Of a stretch of 64,000 bases of DNA, positions 10,806 through 22,384 are shown one piece after another. Origin of the DNA: Cacajao melanocephalus (lineage: Eukaryota; Chordata; Mammalia; Primates; Pitheciidae); the NCBI GenBank assembly GCA_963573385.1, contig CAUYLG010071541.1, positions 1 to 64,000 of the forward strand. Direction: 5' to 3'. The notes below the pieces were generated by a model that was given only the letters and a program-made list of their open reading frames with translations, did not search any database and was not told the DNA's origin. Position numbers and translations under genes: made by a program. Positions within the stretch are counted from its first letter, which is position 1. Each line of letters starts with the position of its first letter.

Positions 10806-11396
10806 TCAGTGATGGCAGTGTTGGGCTGAGCTTGCTGTCTTCACTTCCTTGAGCGGCATACATGGGTGCCAGCTATGGCAAATTTGTGTGGGCCAGTCCT
10901 TGGGCTTCCAGGTCACATGCTCGAGTGCTGTTGGTGGCAGCAGAAGGCCATCTTTGAACCCCTGAGTGGTGTGCATGGTATCAGCAGTGGAAGTAGTGGC
11001 AGCAGGTAATTTTTTGGGCCCTTGAGGAGTGCCTGCAAGTTTCAGTGGTAATGATGGTGGACTAGGCAAGCTGCTTCCCCAGCTTCCAGGTAGTGTACAT
11101 GGGCGGATGCAAGTAGTAGCAGCAGCAGGCTGAGTGGGCTGGTCCCATAGCCTGCCACCACGCTGGGAGAAAGACATGCACGCTGGCAGAAGGTGAGATA
11201 GGTTCGTCTTTATGCCTATGGATGGCACACATATGCACCAGTGGCTGATGAGGATGGTCAATTCCCAGGCACCCAGGTGATACATATGGGCACCAGTGGT
11301 GACTGAAGGGGTAAACATTTCTTCAGGCTCCTGGATGGTGTGCATGGGCACCAGCAATGGAGGGTGGGGTGGATCAATCCCTAGGCCTTTGGACAA
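10806..11396 (-). other. 196-codon open frame across the L1 5'UTR minisatellite (probably non-coding)
   Basis: This is the longest stop-free ATG frame in the window, on the strand L1 itself would transcribe. It sits wholly in the 60-bp tandem array of the 5'UTR. Because 60 is a multiple of three, a stop-free unit stays stop-free in that frame when repeated. The translation is rich in Pro, Thr, Ser, His and Trp, shows loose 20-residue periodicity, and matches no domain I know. I treat it as a by-product of the array. Confidence 0.5.
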
Positions 11397-11690
11397 TGTG
11401 TGTGAGCACTGGTGGCAGTGGCAGCAGGCAAGGCAGGCCCATCCTCCTGTCTTCTAATGGTGTGCATGAGCATGCACTGCAGATAATTGGGTAGTTCAAT
11501 CCCCAGGTCCCTGGATAGTATGTTTAGATATGGGAGGTGATGGTGGGCAGGGCATGCCTGTCCTTATGCCCCTGGATGGTGTTCATGGGCACCAATGGCA
11601 GTGGTAGGGGCAAGCCTGTTCTCAAGTCCCAGGACAACACACTGGTAGGGCAGTCCCCAGGATTTCTGAAAGTGCAGGCAGGTGCACATC
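10840..11690. repeat. 60-bp minisatellite, about 14 units, in the L1 5'UTR
   Basis: The anchor CCTGGATGGTGTGCATGGGC and degenerate forms (then 'accagtggc') recur near 10850, 10908, 10967, 11025, 11085, 11210, 11270, 11333, 11390, 11455, 11512, 11572 and 11632. Spacing is 57-65 bases, with a weaker copy near 11147. Units are well diverged. It differs in sequence and unit size from the array in the inserted L1. Confidence 0.78.
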
Positions 11691-12459
11691 AGCCCTATTG
11701 CTGGGATGGGAATGGGGGGTGGGGCTGCCATGGCCGTGGCCCCAGGCAGGTAACTACCAGGCTCTGGGGACCATGTACTTTGGCTCCCTTTGCCCTGGAA
11801 GCAGCCTCCCTTGTGTGCCATCCCACCTGATCCCTGGGGTATAGGACACAGCGTAGGCTAGAGTGCTGGGGACCCAGCGACACCACTGGGAACAGCTGGC
11901 ACTGCAATGCTGCAGTCCTCTGGCTGGACATAGGGGAACGTCAGTAGGGCTCCAGGGATATGGAGCTACAGGGGCTTTTGAGACCCAGATTATGATGTAG
12001 TCTGGTCAGAGCTGGATTCTCAAGATGGTGTTATATTGCAGCTGCTTGGGTCTCAGGGGGTGCCTGGGACCCAGTGCAAATTCCCTGTCTGGAACAGTGC
12101 TGTTCTGTGGACTCCAGATAGCTCTCTATACTAATCTTAGGGACCACAAAAGTTAAGGGGTTACCCTGTGGTTAGGATTGCAGGAATCTCTGGTGGGAGT
12201 GTGAGCTGTTGTATATCTCTCACTTACCTTTTCCCTACAACAGGTTGTGGCTCTTGGCTCTGAGCTGATCCCTGCCAGCTGTTTGGTTTTCCTTTCCTTC
12301 TGGGCTTCAGAGGGTCCCTGTCACTTCCCTGCTGAATTCCATTGTTCTCTGTTAGACACTCTGTTTGACATGTGATTATCTATTCACTGTTTCATCTTTT
12401 GTTGCAGACGGGGCAAGTACTGGATGCCTTTAGTCAGCCATCTGGAAGCCCCCTTCCCA

Positions 12460-14000
12460 ACTCTATTGCTTATCTTCTACCTTTGATACTTTTAGTTTTT
12501 ACAGTATGCATTTTTTCACTAAATTTTTGGCCTTTTTTGAATTTTCTCGTTCTAAATATTCTAAGAAAACTTGCCTAAATGTGGATCTACTTCTACTGCC
12601 TGGCCCAGAAAATATGCTTTATACATATTTATATATAGATAATTTCTCAAAGCTAAAGGACTTGAGTCTCCAGAATGAAAAAGCCCGTTAAGTGCCCAAT
12701 AACATGAATTCATTCTGGAGACTTTTATCTCTTATCTGAGAAATTATCTGTACTTTAAAAAATACTTTCCACTTTCTTAATTCTCTTTATCAGGAACTCC
12801 TGGATTTGGTCTCCTGGACTGATCTCCTATTAATGCTTTTCTCATATTCTGTCTTTGGCTTTTTGTTCTACCTTCTGGAATATCTTCTTGGTTTTAATCT
12901 TTAAATCTGTAGAGCATGCTAGCCCATAACTTAGGACCCTCACCAGACTGAGGCATTCATTTGCTAGGGGAGGTTGATGCTGAAGGCTCACAACTACCCT
13001 CACTCGAGGAATTGCCCTCATTGACTTTCTCAAAGTTTTGCGCCATCTTGGGGGCAGCTTGCACCCATTGACTGGTCAGTGTGGGGTTCCAAATATCGAG
13101 GATATTGCCTCAGTTGGAACAATTCTAAAGGTCATACCAACTATAAAATTCCCTGAAGCCTCTATTGAAGCACATCTACTGGATAGTTCTTCTTTCTGTG
13201 TGCCTAGGTTCTACTTTCTTCACACCTCAAAGGTTGTCTTCCCAAAATTATTCCCCAGGAAACATGCTGCTTGCAGATCTCAGGGTCTCAGTGTCCATCT
13301 CATTGGGATGCTGACCTATGACAAAACCCTTTTTTTGAATCTTCCAGTTTCTTAGTTTTCTCTTTCTAGGTATTGGATGTCCTGTATTGATTTCCTGTGA
13401 CTCTCACATTTGTTTTTCCCATGTTTGCCATTTTGTTTTCTGTTTTGGGTGATTTCCATAGTTTGGGGTTTCTAGTTCTTGATTTTTTTGGTGGTCACTT
13501 ATTTATTTCCAAGAGCTCTTATTCATTCTGATTGTTCTTGTTAAAAATAGTACTTTGCCCTTGTTTTATAGTTATACAGTTTGTTTTGTATTACTTTAGT
13601 TCTCTTATATTATCTTCATGTTGCCATTTTAACTTCAATGCCTCTCATGCTGGAGACCATTCGTCAAATCCTTAGTTTTTAGAAGGAAATATACACAATT
13701 GTAGGCTTCATTTCTTGGCATGTTTTATTTTAAAGAGAGGCAGAGGTGACTTTTATTATTGTGCACTCTCAAATGTTAGGAGTTTATTTGCCTCTGAGGA
13801 CATTTAATCTTCAGAAGAACCCTCTGTCTTCAGCCTAATGAAGATGATATGTGGTTAAGTGTTCAGCAGAGGGGAACAAGCAGAAGAGAGGAGCATATGT
13901 GTGTCTGCTGTTTCACCTATTGAATTTTAACATTGCATTCCATTCTTTATTATTATTGTATTCTTTTGGTTTGATCACTGTAAGGTCTCCTCATGGTTTT
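12460..14000. other. AT-rich DNA without recognised gene or repeat family
   Basis: It contains the inverted repeat at 12639-12747. The stretch 13040-13350 has a higher GC content, and 13350-13600 is T-rich with some resemblance to old LINE sequence that I cannot assign. No open frame exceeds about 105 codons. Confidence 0.5.
12639..12747. repeat. Two-block inverted repeat (hairpin)
   Basis: ATAATTTCTCA (12639-12649) pairs with TGAGAAATTAT (12737-12747), and GTCTCCAGAATGAA (12666-12679) pairs with TTCATTCTGGAGAC (12709-12722). The two arms are collinear with unequal unpaired middles (16 and 14 bases) and a 29-base loop. This looks like a degraded palindromic element or a hairpin. Confidence 0.8.
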
Positions 14001-14002
14001 AT

Positions 14003-16215
14003 TTTTTAATACAAACTTTAAGATAAAATTCACATACCATAAAATTCACTTTTAATGTGAACAATGAAGTGTTCTTAGTATATTCAAAGTTACACAACCA
14101 TCACTATCATCACCACTATCTAATTTTAGAGTGTTTTCACCTCCCTCTCCCCCCAAATTACCCATGTGTACGTTATCTATATATACACTAACAGTCACTC
14201 CTTCGCCTCCCCAGACCCTGGGAAGTACTTAACTACTTTCTCTCTCTATGTCTATTCTGGACATATCTTATAAATGGAATCACACAGTGTGATGTCTGTC
14301 TTCTTTCCCATGACATACTGTTTTCAAAGGTCATACACATAATAGTGTGCATCAATACTTCATTTCTTTTTTTCTGTTATATAGAAATAAATGAAGAATG
14401 CTATGTTTGCTTTATCCATTCATCAGTTGATTTATTTTTTGGTTATTTACACTTTTGAACTATTATGATTAACACTGCTATGAACATTGTATACAAGTTT
14501 TGGCAAGACATATGTTTTCCGTTTTCTTGGGCATATACCTAGGAGTAGAATTGCTAGGCCACATGATAACTCCATAATTAACATTTTGAGAAAATGCTGA
14601 ACATTTTTCCAAAGTGGCTACACCACTGTACATTTCCACTTGCTATATATGAAGGTTCCAGTTTCTCCACATTCTCACCAACAGTTGTTATTTTCAGTCA
14701 CATTAATTGTATCATTCTTAGTGGGTGTGACATGGTATCTCATAGTGACTCTGATTTGCATTTACCTAATGATGTTGAGCATCTTTTCGTGTGCTTATTG
14801 ACCATTTATGTATCTTCTTTCAAGAAGCGTCTATTGAAAACTTTCCCATTTTTAATTGGGTTGATTATTGTTAAGTTGTAAGAGTGCTTTGTATATTCTA
14901 AATGTAAGTCCATTAACAGACTTGTAATTAGCAATCATTTTCACCCATTCTATGGGTTGTTTTTTCACTTTATGAATGGTGTCCTTTGAAGAATAAACTA
15001 TTTTAATTTTGAGGATGTCCAGCTTATTTTTCTTTTGTTGCTGTGCTTGTGGTCTCAAATCTAAGAAATCATTTCCTAATACAGGATTATAAAGATTCTG
15101 GCCTATGATTTTTTTCTAAGAGCTTTATAGTTTTAGCTCCTACATTTAGGTATTTGATTCATTTAAGTTTTTATATATGATAAGAGGTAGGAGTCCAACT
15201 TCATATTTTTACATGTGCATATCCGATTGTCTCAGTGCTATTTATTGAAAAGGCCATTCTTTTCTCATTAAATTTTCATAGCATCCTTGTTGAAAAATCA
15301 ATGGACCATAGGTACATGGATTTATTTCTAAATTTTAAATTCTATTCTTTTGATCAATATGTCTATCTTTATATTATCACCACTTCATTACTGTGGCTTT
15401 GTAGTGAGTTTTGAAATGGGATGTGGGAGTCCTCCAACTTTATTCTTCTTTTTCAAGATTGTTTTGGCTATTCTAGGCTCTTTGCATTGCCACATGAATT
15501 TTAGGATCAATTTCTCAGCTTCTGCAAAAATGGCAGCTTGGATTTTGATAAGTTAAATAGGGTTCACATTGAATTTGTAGATTAATTTGGAGAGTATTAT
15601 TATTTAAACAATAGTAAGGCTTCCAATCCATAAATAGAGGATATCTGTCTATTTATTTGGTCTTCTCTAATTTTTTCAATGATATTTTATGGGTTTCAAT
15701 GTAAAAATCTTATACTTCTTTTGTTAAATTTATTTCTATTTTATTATTTTTGTGCTATTTCCATGGCACTTCATTCTTAATTTTATTTTCGGATTGTTCA
15801 TTGCTAATTGTAGAAACACAGCTGATTTGTGCACATTGATCTTGTATCCTGAAAACTTGCTGAATTTGTGATTTGTGTATTGGCACTAACAGGTTTTTTT
15901 TTGGTGGATTCCTTATGATTTTCTATATACGAGATTATGTCATCTGCAAATATAAGTGGTTGTGCTGCTTCTTTCTAATCTGAATACCTTTTATTTCTTT
16001 TTATTGACTAGTTGCCTTGACTGGGACCTTCAATACAATGTTAAAAGAAGTGGCAGAGTGGATATCCTTGTCTTATTCCTGATCTTAGGAGGAACGCTTT
16101 CAGTTTTTCACTATTAGGTATGATGTTACCTGTTTTTCATAGATTGCATTTGTCAGATTGAGAAAGTTTCCTTTTATTTCTAATTTGATTCATGCTTTTA
16201 TCATTGCATCTCATT
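14003..16215 (-). mobile_element. L1M, 5'-truncated (3'UTR to mid RT domain)
   Basis: It starts with the typical old L1M 3'UTR on the minus strand ('gataaaattcacataccata' at about 14022). It runs through the whole C-terminal part of ORF2 and stops in the RT domain near 16215. The RT catalytic motif is preserved: the reverse complement of 15936-15953 encodes I-F-A-D-D. Many stops and indels are present. L1MC to L1ME age. Confidence 0.8.
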
Positions 16216-16487
16216 CTTGCCCTGTCTAATAGGTGATGCAAAATTCTATTAATATCTAAGGTTCTGTTAGACAAATAAAGATCCCCTCAATTATATTCTC
16301 TTCTTCATTCACTTTAGGCTGTAGAATTCCCTGCCTTGCTACTGCTGTCATTTTTAATGTCATGTAATGTTGATGTGAAGTTGTGGCACTTCAAATAATA
16401 TCATAATTATCAGTAAACACATGTATCACACACTAACAATAGACACTTGGGGGATTCCTTTGATGTTATTTAATCAGTTAGTTTGTG

Positions 16488-17062
16488 TGTTTTTGTTTTT
16501 ATTTTTCCTTTTTGAGCTTTTACATTCAGGAGTACATGTGCAGGTTTGTAAATTGGTAAACTGGTGTCATGAGGGTTTGTTGTACAGATTATTTCATCAC
16601 ACAGGTATTAAGCTTAGTACCCATTTGTTATTTTTCCTGACCCTCTCCCACCTCCCCACCCTCCACCCTCCAATAGGCCCCAGTGTGTGTTGTTCCCCTT
16701 TATGTGTCCATGTGTTCTCATCATTTAGCTCCCACTTAAAAGTGAGAGTATTTGATTTTCTGTTTCTACATTAGTTTGCTAAGGATAATCATTTCCAGCT
16801 CCATCCATGTCCTTGCAAAAGGCGTGATCTCATTCATTTTATGGCTGCCTAGCAATCCATGGTATATATGTACCACATTTTCTTTATCCAATCTATCACT
16901 GATGGGCATTTAGGTTGATTCCATGTCTTTGTATTGTGAATAGTGCTGCAATGAACATATTTATGTATGTGTCTTTATAATAGCATGATTTATATTTCTT
17001 TCTGTGTATACCCAGTAATGGGATTCCTAGGTTGAGTGGTATTTCTGTCTTTAGGTCACTCT
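16488..17062 (-). mobile_element. 5'-truncated L1 (3' end)
   Basis: The minus-strand L1 3'UTR (plus strand 'acatgtgcaggtttgtaaat', 'ataggccccagtgtgtgttg') is followed by the ORF2 C-terminus (plus strand 'tagctcccacttaaaagtga', 'gtatatatgtaccacatttt'). It truncates near 17062. L1PB or older L1PA by the form of its 3'UTR. Confidence 0.82.
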
Positions 17063-17064
17063 TT

Positions 17065-17414
17065 ATTTCTGCCTTTAGGTAGTTTATTGTTCTTCCTCTT
17101 TTCTGTAGTGTTTTGACTTGATGCATCATAGTTTGCCTAACTTACTGCCTTCCAAACTTAACTTAGTCATGATTCTCTTTTTAATTTGTCTTTTAATCCT
17201 TTAAACTATTTATGCATTATCCTACTTTCTCCTTCTTACACCTCAATTTCTTTATCCTGTTTTTTTTTTTCTTAGCATTTTTTTGTTGCTCAGCAGTTTC
17301 CCATTAAACTTAATATTAAAAGAACCCTATGGAAATCCTCATCCTTGGCCCTTCATGCACATCATTGCATTCTGATCTTAAAATTTCAGCCCTTTCTGGA
17401 CTATAAATCAGAAA
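17065..17414. other. Low-copy AT-rich DNA
   Basis: Nothing recognisable except a T10 run near 17262. Confidence 0.4.
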
Positions 17415-17520
17415 GTGTGATGTTAAGACATAGCTCTGCCACTTAAATTTGTAACCATGTGTGACTCAAGAGTCTCTGAGCTTCACTTTCATTATCTCCC
17501 TCATTTGGCAGTAGCAGTAA
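17415..17520 (+). mobile_element. MIR SINE fragment
   Basis: 'agctctgccacttaaatt', 'gtgactcaagagtctctgag' and 'cttcactttcattatctccc' follow the MIR core order (ctctgccactta, ctctgagcctcagtttcctc) on the plus strand. The 5' tRNA part and 3' tail are missing. Confidence 0.7.
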
Positions 17521-17984
17521 TTGAAAGGGCTTTTATTTACAAAGTTTCTATTATATTGCCTTCCATGATCAAGTGCTCCATTAAATTCTAGCTTCCTTCC
17601 CGTTTTCAACTACTAGTATCCAATATGGGCTGGGATGCTGTTGTATGCTTCTCTCTCTACTGAGTCGTAACTGCAAAATTTAGATGCATTAATTTATCAA
17701 CTTACTGTTAATTTCATTTGGCTTTTCTCTAGGAAAGTTTAGAAGGTTTGCTACAGCTATAACTCATGTAAGGAAGTAGCAATAATCTTGATGGATGGAA
17801 ATGAATCACATTCAGGGCATTTTCTTTGAGTTTAACATTCATGGTTAATTCTAAGCTTATTATACCAGGGTTTGTGGCTTGAATTAGAAACTTACATTAA
17901 TATTTATCTTATAATGTGTTCCTTGCTTTTGGCCCTTTTATTAAAAGTGTAAAACAATCCTATTTTTTTAAATAAAAAGAGCTC

Positions 17985-18115
17985 TACTTGTTTATGGGAG
18001 AAAAGCTAGAAAATATGGGTAAGTAGAATAAAATATGAACTTTAAAAAAATCTACATTAATCCTACTATCTAGTGCATAATCTTCCCAGATGTTTTTCTA
18101 TAGTTTTACACTTGT
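17985..18115. mobile_element. Possible old L1M fragment
   Basis: The segment 'agaaaagctagaaaatatgg' through 'atcctactatctagtgcata' and 'atgtttttctatag' resembles a widespread old LINE segment ('aatcccaccacccagagata' type). Family and strand are uncertain. Confidence 0.35.
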
Positions 18116-18119
18116 TTAG

Positions 18120-18860
18120 GTGAAGGACTAGGAGCTCTCACACATCTGTGTGGATACCACATAAATACGATATGTGAGTCATCAAATTATCTGCTAAATA
18201 TTCAGAAGATTTGGTAGAAGGGAGTTGCAGCTTTATTTTTCATATACTTTTCAACACATAGGTAAATTGAAAACTCTGATACTGTATAGTGTGAATTAGG
18301 TTAGTTGTTTAAAATTCTTTCTTTTCTAACAATGTATTGTTTAGAACACATTTAATGGGTTCTCATCAATGTTCCTGTAAAATTCCTGTAAATAATAAAT
18401 ATACTTGAGAGTGTTTATAGTAGAATTCTCAAATTGGGCTTAAATTTCATGAATGTGGAAGATAACAGAACTGTGGACTAGACATTTGTATTAACTGTTG
18501 GGACTTGATTTGTAGGATCAGAGTACAACCGACGATTTCTCTCCTCCAAAGCACTATTCTGCTGGCAGATGGACACTGCAGTCTGGCCCTGTAACACAAT
18601 GACAACCCTCTTGCAGGTGTAGTAATGTGAGTTGATCTGATTCCATTGAATTGTTAAATTTTCTATTAAAATGCTGTGTTAATCTTCAAAGCAAAACAAT
18701 GGACATTATATAAATTTGAATGCTATGTGCTGTATATGTATCCTATTTTGAGCATGATTTTAAGAAAAACACCTAGGAACATTTAGCTTTAATCTTCACT
18801 AAATTTCAATATTTTTTCATCACTTAAGAAACTGCTTTCTTATCTGCTTCGAACATTTGG
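18120..18860. other. Low-copy DNA
   Basis: No repeat family or gene recognised. A short GC-richer patch lies at 18520-18620. Confidence 0.4.
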
Positions 18861-18861
18861 A

Positions 18862-19452
18862 GTAGTGGGTCTCAACTTTGGCCCTACATTAGAATCACTG
18901 TACTTCAAAACACTTAGGCTATGCCCCAGAAAATTATATCAAGAAATTTTGGAGGCAAGACACAAGTGTATTAGTTCCCTAGGGCTACCAGAATTGCCAC
19001 AAACATGGTGGCTTAAAATAACAGAAATGTGTTCTCTCACATTCTAGAGTCTGGAAACTGAGACCAGGGCCACGCACCCTCTCGAGGCTTTGATGGAGGA
19101 TCCATCCTTGCTTCTCCCTAGCTTCTGGTAGTTGCCAGCACTCTTAAGCATTCCTTGACTTGCAGTTGCATCACTTCAATCTCTCCCTCTGCTGCCACAT
19201 GACCGTCTTCCCTATCCTTGTGTCTCTGTATCCAAATCGACTTCTTTCTCTTGTAATGAAACCAGGTGTATTTAGGATCCACCCTAACTCACCTTGATGA
19301 CATTGCAAAGACCTACTTTCCAATCAAGTCACCATCATAAGTACGGAGTCTTAGGACTTGAACATAAATTGTTTTGAGGAGACACAATGTGGCCTGTTAT
19401 ACCAGGCATAAGAAATTTTGAGTTCCTAGGTGATTCTACAGCACAGTAGCTA
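18862..19452 (+). mobile_element. MER5-type hAT DNA transposon, split by an LTR
   Basis: The left part (18862-18966: 'gggtctcaactttggccc', 'acattagaatcactgt', 'ctatgccccagaaaatta') and the right part (19403-19452: 'ggcataagaaattttgag', 'cctaggtgattctaca') follow the MER5B/MER5A order. A MaLR LTR lies between them. Confidence 0.65.
18967..19402 (-). mobile_element. MLT1-class (ERVL-MaLR) solo LTR nested in MER5
   Basis: It begins TGTATTAGTTCCCTAGGGCT and ends ...CCTGTTATACCA, the reverse form of a MaLR LTR. Internal blocks match in order: 'gtggcttaaaataacagaaa', 'tgccacatgaccgtcttccc', 'gcaaagacctactttccaat', 'taggacttgaacataaa'. No 5-bp target duplication is clear, as expected for an element this old. 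Confidence 0.72.
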
Positions 19453-19477
19453 AAGCAGAAAGCCACTTCTTTCAGAA

Positions 19478-19645
19478 CAGCGCTTCTCAAATTTTAATAG
19501 GCAAATGAGTCACTGGAGGATCTTATTAAAAGACAGATTTTCATACATTCCTGTTAAAGTGAGGCCAGAGACCCTGTATTTCTAACAAGCTCATAAGTGG
19601 TACCAGTGCTTGGTCCAGACCTCAAGAAGTGAGTACTTAGAGCAA
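19478..19645 (+). mobile_element. MER5A-type hAT DNA transposon
   Basis: It matches the MER5A layout: 'cttctcaaattttaatagg', 'gagtcactggaggatctt', 'ctgtatttctaacaagctc', 'ataagtggtaccagtgct'. The terminal repeats are damaged. Confidence 0.7.
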
Positions 19646-19649
19646 AGGC

Positions 19650-20485
19650 TTTGCCACCTTCTTTGTGGCTTCACCTGTGATTCCCCTTCTAGGCTCAGGA
19701 GCATGTTGGTATCAAAAGTCTTTACAAGAAACTTCTATTAGGTCAAACATTCAGTGCTAGGTCAGAAAGAGATGAATTTTTCCTTCAAAATTACATGTTC
19801 CAGCTCCTGCTTCCTTTCTTTATGGCAAACACAAAATTTTAAAAATGGAACAGTGTGGACATACAGTGCACATTCAGGGCACATTTTTTTCAAAAGAGAA
19901 TTTTGCGGGAACCAACTTGTAAATCATTCTAACTTCACCCTTCCTTCTCTTATCCATTTCCATAGTAAGACTCATGATGTTCCAAATTAGCATGTATATT
20001 TTAAAAATAACAGCTTTATCAGTCTTTCAACTTACCATCTAATTTTTAACCAGACTTTTATGCTTGGGCTAAAAAATTTAAAAACACATTTAATCAGAAA
20101 AAAATGCAGCTTTATGAAAGATACAAGTTGATGAGAACAAAACCTGATGGGATTTGCTTCACATGTCCTTTTAAAATAAATTTAAACTTTCTAACCGAGC
20201 TTTAAAAAAATAACAAAGTGGCATGACTTGCTGTGCACAACAAAGACACAACATGAAATAATATTTTGACAGATTATTTTTCCATTTGGATCACAGATGC
20301 CATTTTTCTTTTATTTGACTCTTCTCTGTAGTTTAATCAGACACAATCTTGTGGGTTTATTAAAACAACTTTGGCCAATTTAGGAGAAATCACAAAATCT
20401 GCTTAAGTGACTTGTGAAGGATGCTGACATGTAGTATTTTTTCTTGAGCTGAAATGTAGCTTAAGAGAATGAAGAGTTGAGGGTT
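19650..20485. other. Low-copy DNA
   Basis: No feature recognised. Several short A-rich runs are present. Confidence 0.4.
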
Positions 20486-20489
20486 TTTT

Positions 20490-20790
20490 CCTCTTTAAAT
20501 TTTGAAAAATGTCAAATCTATAAACAATTTCAAGATTAGCACAATGAACATTCTATGCTCTTCACCTAGATTCCCCGATTTTTAACATTTTGTCATATTT
20601 AGTTTTTCTCTCTTTCCCTTTTCATTTTGATTTTTGCTGAGCCATTTGAATATTGCAGACATTGTAATACTTCACACTGAAATACCTATTCACTGAAGAA
20701 CAAGGACATTCTCCTAAATAATCATAGTACTATTATTCCACCAAAGAATTGTAGCATAGATAAATATTATCCAAAATACAGTCCATGTGA
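20490..20790. mobile_element. Old L1M-like fragment
   Basis: The blocks 'caaatctataaacaatttca', 'acattttgtcatatttag', 'acaaggacattctcctaaat' and 'aatcatagtactattattcc' occur in the order of a widespread old L1M 3' segment. Divergence is high, and I do not commit to strand or subfamily. Confidence 0.45.
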
Positions 20791-20921
20791 AAAATTCCTT
20801 TTCTTCATGGTTGTATTTTTCTTTCTTTTTTCTTTTAATTATTGTTTTATTCTTGTTTATCCAACCAATAATCATGCATTACCTCCAGTTGCCATGTTGT
20901 TTCACATCCTTTATTCATTTC

Positions 20922-22375
20922 TTTTAAAACTTATTTTAGGTTCAGGGGTACATGTACAGGTCTGTGATACAGCTAAATTGCATGTCATGGAGATTTGGTA
21001 TACAGATTATTTTGTCACTCAGGTAGTAACAAAATAAGGTAATAAGTACCTGATCAGTAGTTTTTCTATCCTCACTCTCCTACCACTCTCCATCTGCAAG
21101 TAGGCCCAGGTGTCTGTTGTTTCATTCTTTATGTTCACACATACTCAATGTTTAGCTCCCACTTAGAAAAGTATGAGGTATTTGGTTTTCTGTTTATGTT
21201 AGTTTGCTTAGGATGATGCCCTCTAGCTCCACCCATGTTGCTGTCAAGGACATGGTCTTATTCTTTTTTATGGATGTGTAATGTTCTGTAGTGTATATAT
21301 ACCACATTTTCTTTATCTGTTCTATCATTGATGGGCATTTAGGGTGATTCCATTTATTTGCTATTGTGAGTAGTGCTGTGATGAACATAGGCATGCATAT
21401 GTCTTTACGATAGAATTATTTATATTCCTTTGGGGATATAGCCAATAATGAAAACACTGTTTCAAAAGGTAGTTCTGTTTTCAATTCTTTGAGAAATTAC
21501 TACACTGCTTTCCACAATGGTTGAACTAACCTGCATTCCCACCAGCAGTAGTGTATATGCATTCCCTTTTCTCTGCAACCTTGCCAGTATCTGCTGTTTT
21601 TTGATTTTTTAATAATAGCCATTCTGACTGGTATGAGATAGCACCTCATTGTGGTTTTGATTTGCATTTCTCTGATGATTAGTGATATTGAGCCGTTTTT
21701 CATATGCTTGTTGGCCATATGTATGTCTTCTTTTGAAAAGTATCTGTTGATATCTTTTTCCCACTTTTTATGGGGTTGTTTGCTTTTTGCATGTTAATTT
21801 GTTTAAATTCCTTATAAATGCTGAATATTATACCTTTGTCAGATGCATAGCTTGCAGATATTTTCTCCATTCTGTAGGTTGTCTGTTTATTCTGTTGATA
21901 GTTTCTTTCGCTGTGAAGAAGCTCTTTAGTTTAATTAGGTCCTATTTGCCAATTTTTGTTTTTGTCACAATTGGTTTTGGTGTCTTTGACACGAACTATT
22001 TGCCAGGTCCTATGTCCAAAATGGTATTTTCTTTGTAATCTTCAGGAGTTTTTATAGTCTTAGGTTTTACATTTAAGTCTGTAATCCATCTTGAGTTGAT
22101 TTTTGTATATGGTGTAAAGAAGAGTACCAATCTAAATCTTCTGCATATATCTGGCTAATTATCTCAGCACCATTTATTGAACAGGAGTCTTTTTATCAGT
22201 GCTTGTTTTGTTGACTTTGTTGAAGATCAGATGGTTGTAGGTGTGTAGCACTATTTCTGGGCTCTTTATTCTGTTCCATTGGTCTGTGTGTATGTTTTTG
22301 TGTTAGTGCTGTGCTGTTTTGGTTACTGTAGCTTGTAGTATAGTTTGAAGTTGTACTGCCCTTTTATCCTAGAAC
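20922..22375 (-). mobile_element. 5'-truncated L1 (3'UTR and ORF2 C-terminal part)
   Basis: The minus-strand L1 3' end starts at the 'aaacttattttaggttcagg' tail region. The ORF2 C-terminus is recognisable: the frame at 21194-21394 translates to ...KKMWYIYTTEHYTSIKKNKT... and ends ...LEGIILSKLT. It continues to the 'tagtatagtttgaagttgta' block and truncates at about 22375. Old L1PA or L1PB. Confidence 0.83.
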
Positions 22376-22384
22376 AGTTGGCAT

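Larger units (their letters stand above)
1605..12455 (-). mobile_element. Old L1, 3' half missing, interrupted by a second L1
   Basis: A minus-strand L1 is in two pieces, 1605-2568 and 9331-12455, separated by the L1 at 2569-9330. The left piece covers the ORF2 endonuclease domain and the start of the following region. The right piece continues with the first codons of ORF2, then ORF1 (about 9450-10600) and a long 5'UTR (about 10600-12455). The reading runs continuously across the junction: 'agtctatatctttta' on the left joins 'ggggaatttaaaccatct' on the right. The 5' terminus near 12455 has the plus-strand form 'gtcagccatctggaagcccc', the reverse of a GGGGCTTCCA-type L1 start. Everything 3' of the endonuclease/RT boundary is absent. 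Age: L1PB/L1M-like. Confidence 0.85.
10600..12455 (-). other. Long 5'UTR of the host L1
   Basis: A GC-richer block between ORF1 and the L1 5' terminus. It includes the 60-bp tandem array at about 10840-11690, and from 11690 to 12455 single-copy 5'UTR sequence. It ends at the L1 start motif near 12440-12455. Confidence 0.65.
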
